DNA from: Chitinophagaceae bacterium
GTDB taxonomy: Bacteria > Bacteroidota > Bacteroidia > Chitinophagales > Chitinophagaceae
Assembly (NCBI GenBank): GCA_019454915.1
Contig: JACFNM010000114.1
Span: forward strand, 1-10,162
DNA: 10,162 nt
Reading direction: 5' to 3'
Shown: in pieces, positions 1-7,500 of the stretch
How the letters are laid out: each line of letters starts with the position of its first letter
Numbering within the stretch: position 1 is the stretch's first letter
Position numbers and translations under genes: made by a program
Notes under the pieces: generated by a model
Database searches by the model: none
What the model was told of the DNA's origin: nothing
Seen by the model: the letters and a program-made list of their open reading frames with translations, nothing else

Positions 1-123
1 GTTGTCGCCAAAAACAGGAGGATAAACCAGCAAAACGGTATACGCTTAATCCATTCCCGTGATAAAATAATTCTCCTGCTATTTTTGGGGATAGTCATCA
101 AAGAACTGGTTATGGTGAATTGA
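1..123 (+). CDS. Partial C-terminal tail of a probable membrane protein
   Basis: The first forward frame is open from the window edge to a TGA at 121-123, giving about 40 residues. They are a basic, polar stretch (VVAKNRRINQQ...) followed by a hydrophobic run, IILLLFLGIVIKELVMVN, that would make one short transmembrane segment close to the C-terminus. A polar/basic loop followed by a last membrane helix is typical of polytopic membrane proteins and of membrane-anchored glycosyltransferases, but 40 residues are too few to name a family. The gene would converge on ddh with only 14 bp between stop codons. A second forward frame is also open for its first 19 codons, so an open frame alone is weak evidence; the hydrophobic composition is the main argument. 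Confidence 0.4.
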   Translation, partial: VVAKNRRINQQNGIRLIHSRDKIILLLFLGIVIKELVMVN

Positions 124-137
124 TGTTCAAAAAATTC

Positions 138-1127
138 CTATAAGAGCGACATTCTCAGCTCTTCAGGTGTTTTGGCTGAAAGATAACCGAAAGGAATATC
201 AAAAACGGTACGCGCGCCCGTCTGACCTTCCGCCGCCATTTTTCCTACGGCCCGGGTATAAGCCACCAGAACACTTGCGGTGAATTCAGGATTACTTTCT
301 AAGTCAAGATGGAATTCTATCTTCTGTTTGGTTCCGTTTCCCGTGGTGCCCGTGCGGAATACAACGCCTCCGTGTGGCATGGTGGAATGATTCTTTTTCA
401 ATTCCTCTTCTGAAATAAAATGGACGGTGGTTTGATACTCGCTGAAGTAATGGGGCATCTGTTTAATGGTATCTTCAATTTCTTTACGAGAAGCGCCTTC
501 TTCGGCTACCACATAGCACACCCTTTGGTGTTTTTCAGCAGTGGAAAGGCTGGGGTTTTCTCCCGAACGGACTCTTTCAAGAGCACTTTCTATGGGGATG
601 GTATATTGTACACCGTTCTTCACGCCCTTCACTCTTCTGATGGCGTCCGAATGACCCTGGCTCAATCCCTTACCCCAAAAAGTATAGTCCTGCCCCTGGG
701 GCAACACAGATTGACCAAGCAGTCTGATAAGGGAAAACAGACCGGGATCCCAGCCGGTAGATATCAGGCTGAGGGTGTTACCCGACCTTGCAGCATCGTC
801 AACCGTTTTAAAATATTCGGGGATTTTGGCATGGGTATCAAAACTGTCCACTGTATTAAATAATCCGGCAATCTGAACTACCTGTTCGGGGAGGTCTTTT
901 AAAGAACCTCCGCAAAGTATCATCACATCTATTTTGCTTTTGTATGCGGTCATCTCCTGGATGGAAACTATTTTTGAATCGCTCCGGATGTCCGAAGCGG
1001 GTCTTCTTGTGAAAATAGCCACCAGTTCCATGTCCGGGTTTTGCCGGATAGCCATTTCTACTCCTTTACCCAGGTTTCCGTATCCTACGATACCGATTTT
1101 CAGCGTGGATGGCGATTCTTTTTCCAT
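138..1127 (-). CDS. ddh: meso-Diaminopimelate D-dehydrogenase
   Basis: This 329-residue protein is full length for Ddh (EC 1.4.1.16), which makes meso-2,6-diaminopimelate from tetrahydrodipicolinate, ammonia and NADPH in one step, bypassing acylation and epimerisation. It acts in the cytoplasm and feeds lysine and peptidoglycan synthesis. Residues 11-23 form a Rossmann dinucleotide-binding turn (IGIVGYGNLGKGV). Family motifs follow in order: DSFDTHAKIPEYF near 94-106, STGWDPG at 123-129, WGKGLSQGHSDAIRR at 151-165 and MPHGGVVFRTG near 250-260; these line the nucleotide and substrate pockets in known Ddh enzymes. The ATG at 1127 lies about 10 residues before the Rossmann strand, as expected. 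It is the last of the leftward genes, 146 bp behind corA with its own candidate promoter. dapF, the last step of the alternative route, lies two genes upstream. Family assignment is very secure; in-cell direction of the reaction is inferred. Confidence 0.95.
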   Translation of the reverse strand: MEKESPSTLKIGIVGYGNLGKGVEMAIRQNPDMELVAIFTRRPASDIRSDSKIVSIQEMTAYKSKIDVMILCGGSLKDLPEQVVQIAGLFNTVDSFDTHAKIPEYFKTVDDAARSGNTLSLISTGWDPGLFSLIRLLGQSVLPQGQDYTFWGKGLSQGHSDAIRRVKGVKNGVQYTIPIESALERVRSGENPSLSTAEKHQRVCYVVAEEGASRKEIEDTIKQMPHYFSEYQTTVHFISEEELKKNHSTMPHGGVVFRTGTTGNGTKQKIEFHLDLESNPEFTASVLVAYTRAVGKMAAEGQTGARTVFDIPFGYLSAKTPEELRMSLL

Positions 1128-1195
1128 TCTTATTCGTTTAAGGTTTGTATTCGTATTTTTTATACTGCGGTATTGTACCGGGATGGACAGGGATG

Positions 1196-1226
1196 CAAAT
1201 TAATTCGAATAAAAAAGAGTACAAAA
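1196..1226 (-). promoter_or_regulatory. Candidate ddh promoter (Bacteroidota type)
   Basis: Reading leftward, TTTTG (1226-1222) is followed after 18 bp by TTAATTTG (1203-1196), a seven-of-eight match to the Bacteroidota -7 box TAnnTTTG; the mismatch is the second base. Transcription would start near 1190, giving a leader of about 60 nt. That leader contains a small perfect hairpin, CGGTA-TTG-TACCG (1168-1180 in plus-strand reading). The spacing to the TTG-type -33 element is in the accepted range. Confidence 0.5.
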
Positions 1227-1273
1227 GATTTTTATCGTGCTGTTATATCTGTATAACCGGGACCGTAGCCTGA

Positions 1274-2212
1274 TCAGAACCACTTTTTCTTCATGAAGTA
1301 AGCGCCCATGATGATGGATACGGAAAGCGCTAAAATAATAGGGATATAGAATGCGTGGGGCTGGTGCTGGAAAGGAATGGGAACGTTCATGCCGTAGATA
1401 CTGGCAATCAACACGGGAAACTGTAATATGATCGTTATCGTGGTGAGTCGCTTTAATACAAAGTTTTGATTGTTGGAAATGATGCTGGCAAAGGCATCCA
1501 GCGTGGTACTTAATATATTCGTGTAAATATTTGCCATTTCGAGCGCCTGGGACGTATCTACCACCAAATCGTCCAGTTCCTCTTTTTCTTCGTCATTTAA
1601 TCCAAGGAAATTGGTCCTCGCTAATTTCATCATCAGCATTTCGTTTGAGCGAAGCGCTGTAACAAAATATACCAGGCTTTTTTGGATTCTCATCAGATCA
1701 AGAAGCTCTTCATTCCGGTTGGAGGCATATAATTGCTGCTCCAGGATATTCCTCCTGTGATTAATCTCCTTCAGATATTCCATGTAGGTCTGGGATATCT
1801 TTTCAAAGATCTTCAGTACCATGGCATTCTTCTTGCCGGTACTTCTGTTTTGAAAAGTGTCCAGGAATTTTTTAATGGCGCCATTCTCAAAGGAATTGAC
1901 GGTTACTATCTGGTTATGCGTCAGGATTATACTAAGGGGTATGGTGATGTAAAAAGAATCACTTTCATTGATTGAATGATTTTCGGTGGGCGTTTTAATA
2001 ACGATTAATCGTACGTTGTCTTCCAGCTCAAACCTGGATCGCTCGTCAATGTCTAATGAGTCCTGTAAAAACTGAATCGGAATATCTAAATTTTCCGAAA
2101 CCTCTGCAAATTCCTCGTGCTTCAGCGGAGGGAGGATATTGACCCACGTCTCATCGTCTGCTTTTTCAATAGCAGTGGTAACCCCATCTATGTTTTTGAA
2201 GTATTGGATCAT
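1274..2212 (-). CDS. corA: CorA-family Mg2+/divalent cation channel
   Basis: This 312-residue protein belongs to the CorA metal ion transporter family, pentameric inner-membrane channels for Mg2+ (sometimes Co2+ or Ni2+). A long acidic, alpha/beta cytoplasmic domain (about 1-250) includes the helical segment with EINHRRNILEQQLYASNRNEELLDLMRIQKSLVYF. Two C-terminal membrane segments follow, about 258-273 (TITIILQFPVLIASIY) and 289-306 (FYIPIILALSVSIIMGAYF). They are joined by a loop that opens with the diagnostic GMN selectivity motif (YGMN, 273-276). The protein ends in basic MKKKWF, which stays in the cytoplasm. I start it at ATG 2212 (MIQYFKN...), the usual start in Bacteroidota homologues. 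An in-frame ATG at 2269 would add 19 residues (MANAKILK...), but a perfect promoter box sits inside that extension. Ion specificity cannot be read from sequence. Confidence 0.93.
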   Translation of the reverse strand: MIQYFKNIDGVTTAIEKADDETWVNILPPLKHEEFAEVSENLDIPIQFLQDSLDIDERSRFELEDNVRLIVIKTPTENHSINESDSFYITIPLSIILTHNQIVTVNSFENGAIKKFLDTFQNRSTGKKNAMVLKIFEKISQTYMEYLKEINHRRNILEQQLYASNRNEELLDLMRIQKSLVYFVTALRSNEMLMMKLARTNFLGLNDEEKEELDDLVVDTSQALEMANIYTNILSTTLDAFASIISNNQNFVLKRLTTITIILQFPVLIASIYGMNVPIPFQHQPHAFYIPIILALSVSIIMGAYFMKKKWF

Positions 2213-2219
2213 TGCAGCA

Positions 2220-2227
2220 CAAAGATA
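2220..2227 (-). promoter_or_regulatory. corA -7 promoter box, implying a leaderless mRNA
   Basis: On the minus strand TATCTTTG (2227-2220) matches the Bacteroidota -7 consensus TAnnTTTG exactly. Only seven bases separate it from the ATG at 2212, so transcription should start at, or within about three bases of, the A of the start codon. No good TTG element is seen 18-22 bp upstream, so the promoter may be weak or activator-dependent; read-through from dapF is the alternative. Confidence 0.5.
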
Positions 2228-2288
2228 GGTGTAATATAAATGGAGTTTTAGGATTTTAGCATTGGCCATTCAGGCTTTGACAGAAAAA

Positions 2289-3074
2289 TTATTCAATCTC
2301 TATTTCACCCTTAAATACCATTTCTGCCGGGCCGCAGAGCCAGATATTGCTGTACTGCTGGTCGTCTGACAAATCAAATTCAACACTGAGTTTGCCGCCC
2401 TTCGTTTCTACCACGATTTCGTTGAAGCTGTTTTCATGGTGGGCAGCAACGAGTGCGGCCGCTGTAACTCCGGTTCCGCAGCTTAAGGTCTCGTTTTCCA
2501 CTCCCCGTTCATAGGTACGGACGAAAATACTGTGATTGTTAAGCGGCTCAACAAAATTTACGTTTATGCCGTTATCCGCAAATTCGTCGCTGTACCTGAT
2601 TTTTCTGCCTTCTTCAACAACGTTAATCTTTGAGAGATCCTGTACAAACTTCACATAATGGGGAGACCCTGTATCTACGATGAAATGATCGTTTAATGTG
2701 GTAGTCTCTTTCACATCCTTCATCTTCAGACGGACCAATCCCTGCAGGTCAATTTCAGCTTCGTGGGGTCCGTCGGCGGCCAGAAAATGGTACACGGTTT
2801 TTTTCAGTCCGGAGTCAAAGGCGAATTTTACAAGACATCGCCCACCGTTTCCGCAAAGTGTGCTCCGCTCGCCGTCCTTATTAAAATAGTCCATTTCAAA
2901 ATCATAGTCGGGGTGATTGTTTAACAGGATAAGCCCGTCTGACCCTATGCCAAACCTTCTATTGCACAACAGCCGGATTTGCTCAGTCAACAGGTTTGTA
3001 TACAAGTGTTCCCGGTTATCCAGAATGATAAAATCATTTCCCGTACCCTGATATTTGAAAAAAGAAAGATTCAT
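2289..3074 (-). CDS. dapF: Diaminopimelate epimerase
   Basis: This 261-residue protein is a full-length DapF (EC 5.1.1.7), the cofactor-independent epimerase converting LL- to meso-diaminopimelate in the cytoplasm, the last step before peptidoglycan use or decarboxylation to lysine. Both halves of the two-domain fold carry their catalytic cysteine: Cys74 in LCGNGGRC (73-80) and Cys199 in LSCGTGVTA (197-205). N-terminal KYQGTGNDFIILDN (7-20) and FGIGSDGLIL (41-50) are also family signatures, as is FVRTYERGVENET (184-196) before the second cysteine. The enzyme looks intact and active. The ATG at 3074 places the GTGNDF motif at the normal distance from the N-terminus. It lies 90 bp after the uridine phosphorylase gene, with its own perfect -7 box, and 76 bp before corA. 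The presence of ddh nearby means this enzyme may not be the only source of meso-diaminopimelate. Confidence 0.97.
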   Translation of the reverse strand: MNLSFFKYQGTGNDFIILDNREHLYTNLLTEQIRLLCNRRFGIGSDGLILLNNHPDYDFEMDYFNKDGERSTLCGNGGRCLVKFAFDSGLKKTVYHFLAADGPHEAEIDLQGLVRLKMKDVKETTTLNDHFIVDTGSPHYVKFVQDLSKINVVEEGRKIRYSDEFADNGINVNFVEPLNNHSIFVRTYERGVENETLSCGTGVTAAALVAAHHENSFNEIVVETKGGKLSVEFDLSDDQQYSNIWLCGPAEMVFKGEIEIE

Positions 3075-3091
3075 GCTCTGTAATTAAAATG

Positions 3092-3124
3092 CAAATTTAT
3101 TATAAGTTGGGTTTTAATCCCCAA
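3092..3124 (-). promoter_or_regulatory. dapF promoter with an inverted repeat in its spacer
   Basis: Minus-strand TAAATTTG (3099-3092) is an exact match to the Bacteroidota -7 box. TTG (3124-3122) lies 22 bp upstream, slightly longer than the usual 19-21. The leader would be about 11 nt. A short dyad, TTGGG (3107-3111) and CCCAA (3120-3124) in plus-strand reading, overlaps the -33 element and fills the spacer, a suitable place for an operator, though five base pairs can occur by chance. Confidence 0.55.
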
Positions 3125-3164
3125 TTCGACCGGGGGGCTAATCTCTTCGGACAAGTTTTTCTAT

Positions 3165-4040
3165 TTATACACTTACGATCCCCTCAAGCGCTTTCCGGAT
3201 TAGCCGGTCTATGGTTTCCTGCGGATTACGGCTGAATTGATTGTTGACTCTGTTTGCTACGATAGCGTTGAGGCTCGCGCAATGATGTCCCAACAGGCTC
3301 CCCATTGCATAAATAGCAGCGGTTTCCATTTCAAAATTAAGAATCCGGTGTATTCCATACAGGTAAGCTGATAACCGGTTCAGGAGGTCCGGGTTAGCCA
3401 GTCCCAGTCGCAGCACACGACCCTGTGGGCCGTAGAAGCCCGGACAGGTTAGGGTAATGCCGTGATGAAACCCATCCCAAAAATGTCTGGTGAGACTGAT
3501 ATGGCTACTGCTGATATAGGGTAGTCCGGTATTTTGTGTCGGCGGTACCTGGGTGAGGAAGGACTGTAGCAGTTGTTGCTCTTCCGTATTGTTTTCCGGA
3601 CAGTAAAAATGCAGCAGGTTGTCTGTTCCAATGGCGTGCGTACTCGCCACAAAATCGTCCACAGGAATGTCCGGCTGAAGGGAGCCGGAGGTGCCTACCC
3701 TGATAATTTTTAGTTTCTTAAGTTCAGGTTTTATGGTTCGGGAGGCGAAATCAATATTAACCAGGGCATCCAGTTCATTCATGGCGATGTCAATATTATC
3801 GGTGCCGATACCCGTAGAGACCACCGATATCCGTTTTTTACCGATATAGCCGGTATGGGTAATGAACTCCCGGTGTCGGGAAGCGATTTCTGTCTTATCG
3901 AAGTATTTGCTTACTTCGGTCACGCGGTTGGGGTCGCCAACGAGGATAATGGTATCGGCTATTTCCTCCGGAAGCAGATTTAAATGATAGATGGCTCCCC
4001 GATTATTGAGGATAAATTCAGATTCCGGAATAGATTGCAT
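3165..4040 (-). CDS. Uridine phosphorylase-like nucleoside phosphorylase
   Basis: This 291-residue protein is a member of nucleoside phosphorylase family I (PNP_UDP fold), most like uridine phosphorylase (EC 2.4.2.3), which splits uridine with phosphate to uracil and ribose 1-phosphate for pyrimidine salvage. Phosphate-binding residues appear in VGDPNRV (34-40) and RVGTSGSLQP (114-123). SRHREFITHTG (54-64) and STGIGTDNIDIAMNEL (75-90) parallel E. coli Udp. FYGPQGR (202-208) supplies Gln206 and Arg208 with the one-residue spacing of the uracil-binding Gln166/Arg168 of E. coli Udp. FEMETAA (236-242) is the ribose-binding Glu-Met-Glu motif. It is about 40 residues longer than E. coli Udp, with an N-terminal extension (MQSIPESEFILNNRG). 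The gene is divergent from tRNA-Cys. Activity on other nucleosides cannot be excluded, so I give no symbol. Confidence 0.88.
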   Translation of the reverse strand: MQSIPESEFILNNRGAIYHLNLLPEEIADTIILVGDPNRVTEVSKYFDKTEIASRHREFITHTGYIGKKRISVVSTGIGTDNIDIAMNELDALVNIDFASRTIKPELKKLKIIRVGTSGSLQPDIPVDDFVASTHAIGTDNLLHFYCPENNTEEQQLLQSFLTQVPPTQNTGLPYISSSHISLTRHFWDGFHHGITLTCPGFYGPQGRVLRLGLANPDLLNRLSAYLYGIHRILNFEMETAAIYAMGSLLGHHCASLNAIVANRVNNQFSRNPQETIDRLIRKALEGIVSV

Positions 4041-4045
4041 CTTTG

Positions 4046-4072
4046 GGATATTTATTGTTCATAAAAATATCC
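4046..4072. promoter_or_regulatory. 8-bp dyad between divergent uridine phosphorylase and tRNA-Cys genes
   Basis: GGATATTT (4046-4053) and AAATATCC (4065-4072) form a perfect 8-bp inverted repeat with an 11-bp centre. The left arm ends five bases from the phosphorylase start codon and the right arm abuts TATTTTCG (4073-4080), a near match to a -7 box directed at tRNA-Cys. A weak minus-strand -7-like box, TATTTTTA (4069-4062), lies within the dyad. It could be an operator for a dimeric regulator, or a hairpin in the phosphorylase leader RNA. Function is inferred from placement only. Confidence 0.35.
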
Positions 4073-4080
4073 TATTTTCG
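4073..4080 (+). promoter_or_regulatory. Candidate tRNA-Cys -7 promoter box
   Basis: TATTTTCG matches the Bacteroidota box TAnnTTTG at seven of eight positions and lies 21 bases before the mature tRNA 5' end, leaving a short 5' leader for RNase P. The nearest TTG (4055-4057) is only 15 bp upstream, which is short, so the -33 element is uncertain. Confidence 0.35.
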
Positions 4081-4101
4081 CATCCCGGAAAAATCATAGA
4101 G

Positions 4102-4172
4102 GGTCCTGTGGCCGAGTGGCTAGGCAGAGCTCTGCAAAAGCTCGTACAGCGGTTCGAATCCGCTCGGGACCT
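4102..4172 (+). tRNA. tRNA-Cys (anticodon GCA)
   Basis: A complete 71-nt cloverleaf can be drawn. The acceptor stem is GGTCCTG (4102-4108) with CGGGACC (4165-4171), 7 bp including one G-U. The D arm is GCC/GGC. The anticodon stem is GAGCT/AGCTC around loop CTGCAAA, giving anticodon GCA. A four-base variable region precedes the T arm AGCGG/CCGCT with loop TTCGAAT. The discriminator base is U73 (4172), the classic cysteinyl-tRNA synthetase identity element, which supports the assignment independently of the anticodon. The 3' CCA is not encoded, so a CCA-adding enzyme must complete it. The gene stands alone with no adjacent tRNA, and I see no integrase or att-like duplication of its 3' end in the window. 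Confidence 0.97.
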
Positions 4173-4239
4173 CACTTAATTCTTTCCGGATTTCCGGTTA
4201 CCCAGTGATAGTGAAACAATTTTTCCCTCCTCCGGGGTT

Positions 4240-4276
4240 ATATACTCTTACGATTAGAAATTGGGATAGAGTATAT
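4240..4276. repeat. 9-bp inverted repeat spanning the stop of the small ORF
   Basis: ATATACTCT (4240-4248) and AGAGTATAT (4268-4276) are perfect inverted copies separated by 19 bp. The right arm encodes the last codons of the 81-residue ORF and the left arm lies just past its stop. There is no U-tract after either arm, so it is not a standard Rho-independent terminator; a 3' mRNA stem or a protein-binding dyad are possible. Confidence 0.4.
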
Positions 4277-4499
4277 GAATCCTGTTAATCCATTCCTTTA
4301 TTTTACTGTCATTAATGTCGGAAGTGTGAAAATCCGCATTACTAAATCGAATTGTTCGGTTATTAGCGTTGGATATAAATATGAAATTACCTCCCGTACA
4401 AATGGAGTAAGTTTCCAGACCTGGTGGCGAAGCTAATTTTTCGAAATGAATAGTAGCCGCTAAGGAATCGAAATCTGTCAAAATACTAATATTGAACAT
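4254..4499 (-). CDS. Small uncharacterised ORF, 81 residues
   Basis: An ATG at 4499 opens an 81-residue frame ending with TAA at 4254-4256. I do not recognise the product. It is mildly acidic to neutral, has no signal peptide or membrane segment, one cysteine, a central GGNFIFISNANNRTIRFSN stretch that looks like two beta strands, and an amphipathic C-terminal helix (SKIKEWINRIHILYPNF). That composition looks like a small folded protein rather than random translation. It lies divergent from the protease gene, with 70 bp between start codons, in an A/T-rich interval. TAATTCTG, a one-mismatch -7-like box, lies about seven bases before its ATG (4515-4508). A 9-bp inverted repeat spans its stop codon. 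It may be a real small gene, a remnant of a longer one, or a chance frame. Confidence 0.45.
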   Translation of the reverse strand: MFNISILTDFDSLAATIHFEKLASPPGLETYSICTGGNFIFISNANNRTIRFSNADFHTSDINDSKIKEWINRIHILYPNF

Positions 4500-4543
4500 A
4501 TTGGCGCAGAATTAGAGAGATATATATGGTTTTATTATTTAAC

Positions 4544-4551
4544 TATATTTG
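4544..4551 (+). promoter_or_regulatory. Metalloprotease -7 promoter box
   Basis: TATATTTG is an exact match to the Bacteroidota -7 box. Transcription should start near 4557, leaving a leader of only about 12 nt before the ATG at 4570. The apparent TTG start codon at 4549 falls inside this box and so cannot be on the mRNA if the promoter is used. No clear TTG -33 element is present at 18-22 bp upstream. Confidence 0.55.
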
Positions 4552-4569
4552 AATTGTAATAACGTAACT

Positions 4570-7500
4570 ATGAAGAACATTATTACAACTTTGTGTTGGA
4601 TGTTAATAATTAATGCTTCAGCATTCAGCCAGCCTGTATGTGGTTTTGATCAGGCCAACGCGACTCTGCGTAAAGTTGACGCGAATTTTGCCGGAAAGCT
4701 ATTGCAAAATGAAACAAAAATCTTTGATGTAATTCAGCAAAGAAAGCCAGGGAAACACCTCAGAGTATACCAGGAGGATGTTTTAACCATTCCGGTTGTT
4801 GTCCATGTATTACACACGGGTGATTCTGTTGGTACCTCAAATAATCCATCTGACGCGCAGATATTAGCGGCCATAGAATATCTCAATGCTGTCTATAGCG
4901 GAACATACCCATCGTTGACTCCTTCGGGATCTGATGCCGCAGGAGATATAGGCTTACGTTTTGTAATGGCCAGGAGGGATCCCGATTGTAATCCCACTTC
5001 CGGAATCAACAGGGTGGACATGTCAGCGAACGCGGATTATGTGGCTAACGGAGCTACTAATATCGACTCGGATAAAGACCGGGCTATGAAGGAGCCGATT
5101 GCCTGGGATAGAAGTAGTTATTACAACGTTTATTTAGTCAATAAGATCAACGGGCAGGATGAAACGAGCGCGCAGTTTACAGCGGGATATGCGTATTTTC
5201 CCACAATGAATATCGTTGATGGAACGGTAATGTTAGGCAGTCAGATGAAGCCGGGTTCAAAAACCCTGGTGCATGAAATTGGACATGCGTTTTCTCTTTA
5301 TCACACATTTTACGGATCGTCGGCTAATGATAAGTGCCCGGTAGGGAAAGGCGATATGGTTGACGATACCGATCCCGTTTCGTATAACATAACGCCCGAT
5401 GGAAAGGTTGATTTTACTTGTCGGACGGGAAATAATCCGTGTATAAATAAGCCTTATAATATTCGTACCGAAAGCAACTTCATGAGTTATACGAATTGTT
5501 ATACGCTGTTTACTCCCGGACAAAAAGAAAGGATAAAGGCGAGTATGTTGCTGGAAGAGAGGAATAGTCTTTATCTGTCAAATGGAGCATTGGCGCCCCA
5601 TGAGACTCCTGATTGTCCTCCCAAAATTAACTTTGACGTATCCGAAATACGGCTAATGAAAATCACCTCTGATGTTACAGGCTGCGCGAAGTATAAGGAT
5701 TATCAGTTTAATCTTACGATTGGAGGAGATCCATTAGAGGATGCCACTGTCACGCTATATGTGGATTCAGCATCTGATGCTATAGAAAACGGTGATTTCA
5801 GTTTCCCGGAAGGTAATATTGTTGTCTTTCATGCCGGGTCTGTTAGTCCGGCAAGTTTTAAAATTCGTCTTTTTAATAATGCGAGTACAAAAACACCGCG
5901 GCTATTGAAATTGGGCTTTACGGTAGATGCCGGAGAAGGGATTGCCGAAAAGGGAACCGCCAATATCTTCATGAAAATTGTTATTCAACCTGCGGATTAC
6001 AGTCCGGTTGTGCCGGGAGAGAAAGCTGTGGCAGACGTTGGTGTTTTTTCCAACCGGATTATCAACGCTAAAATTTTTAATGCTGCATTGCTAAAGCAAA
6101 AAACCCAAATTCTTTACCGGTACGATGAATTGTCCGGAGCCGGAATCCCGTCATCCGGAGCTATCACCGGGGTTGGGTTCTTTTTGGAAAAAAAATCAAA
6201 TCGGCCGCTGAAAGATGTAAGGATAAACCTGGCGCAAACAGAATTAACTAACCTGGCCCGGGACGGAGGGGTTCAGTATGCCAATAATATGACTAACGTA
6301 TTACACCTGGATACCTATACAACCATAGACGGATGGAATATGTTCAACTTTGATCAGCCTTTTGCCTGGGATGGTACCCGTAATATAGCTATAGAACTGT
6401 GTTTTAATAATGGTTCCACAGGAACCGGGAGCGCAGATATCATACATGCTTATACAGACGGTAGCGATGTTGATGCGGGAAATATGATAGAAGATGAGAC
6501 GATAGACTGCACGAAGAATTTTTCTCTTATTAATTTTTATTTAAATGGAGTTAAGCCTATTGTCATTTTTGATTATTCCCTACCCGGAAATGAGGTGGTA
6601 AGCGCTGTTTCAGAATCAACGGAAGAATATCTTGGACCTTATGATGAAGTTTTTTTCTATGACACAACCAGCCAAAGGAAAATCATTGCCGGTATAAAAA
6701 ATCTTACGTCATGGGATTATGGCTGTACGAAGGTTCGGATTGACAGGGCGGGAAATGACGCAGCTAACTTTTCCTATACAGCAGTGGGGCAGTACGTGGC
6801 CCGAAAAACCTTTTTTGTGGAACCTCAAAATCATAATGATTCCGGTAAATATGAGATTAAGCTTTATTACACGGGGAATGAGAAAAGAGGTTTTGAATCA
6901 GCTACAGGAAAAAATTGGGAAAATATCAGCATCATCAAAACAAAGGTGCCCGTTTCTTCCGGCCCGGCTGAAATAATCGGCCGCGAAAATATATCTATCA
7001 ATACGGAAGTCACGCTTGAGAACTTTGGAAACGATTATATCGTGAGCGGAATCTTTGGTAATGGGCTGTCGGGGTTTACAGTCGGAACGGTAGACGCAGC
7101 ATTACCGGTGGACTGGCTAAATTTCCAGGTGGCGGAGACGGAAGGAGGCGTGCGCTTAAACTGGACCACTACTAATGAACAAGATAATAGTTTTTTCGAA
7201 GTTCAACAAAGTACTGACGGCATAAACTTTACTCCGGTAACTATACTGCCTGCAAAAGGCGGGGAAAACATCGAAACAGATTACACTTACGTTTATTTAA
7301 CCTCCTTAACCGGGAAACTGTTATTCCGTATAAAGCAGGTTGACTATGACGGCAAACAGAGTTTTAGCCAGGTAAAGATGATTAGCCTTCTTAATAATGC
7401 TGACGACATGCCCAGATTATACCCCGTACCGGCCCGTGACTATTTCTGCATTGACTTTAAGAAAGCGATTAGTCATGTATATATTGAAATACTGAGTAGC

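Noticed and set aside
8..88. Inverted repeat CCAAAAACAGGAG (8-20) with CTCCTG and TTTTTGG (73-88)
   Set aside because: The pairing needs a three-base bulge and a 52-base loop and falls inside a probable coding tail; likely chance similarity of simple sequence.
420..863. 147-codon plus-strand open frame opposite ddh
   Set aside because: It is antisense to a clearly conserved enzyme gene, and its product has no recognisable motif; it is a shadow of the ddh reading frame.
1242..1257. GTTATA-TCTG-TATAAC palindrome just after the corA stop, as a terminator
   Set aside because: The stem is only 6 bp and almost all A/T, and no U-tract follows directly on the minus strand; too weak to call.
2213..2269. 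Longer CorA starting at ATG 2269
   Set aside because: The added 19 residues are not typical of CorA, and a perfect promoter box (2227-2220) lies inside them.
4190..4204. Possible terminator after tRNA-Cys (CCGG-ATTT-CCGG)
   Set aside because: A 4-bp stem without a U-tract; it reads equally well as a direct repeat of TTTCCGG, so it is not supported.
4102..4253. tRNA-Cys as an integration site for a mobile element
   Set aside because: No repeat of the tRNA 3' end, integrase or phage-like gene is found in the window; the flanking genes are housekeeping.
4549..4569. Upstream TTG start for the metalloprotease, adding seven residues
   Set aside because: The TTG is part of the -7 promoter box TATATTTG, and the ATG at 4570 gives a proper signal peptide.
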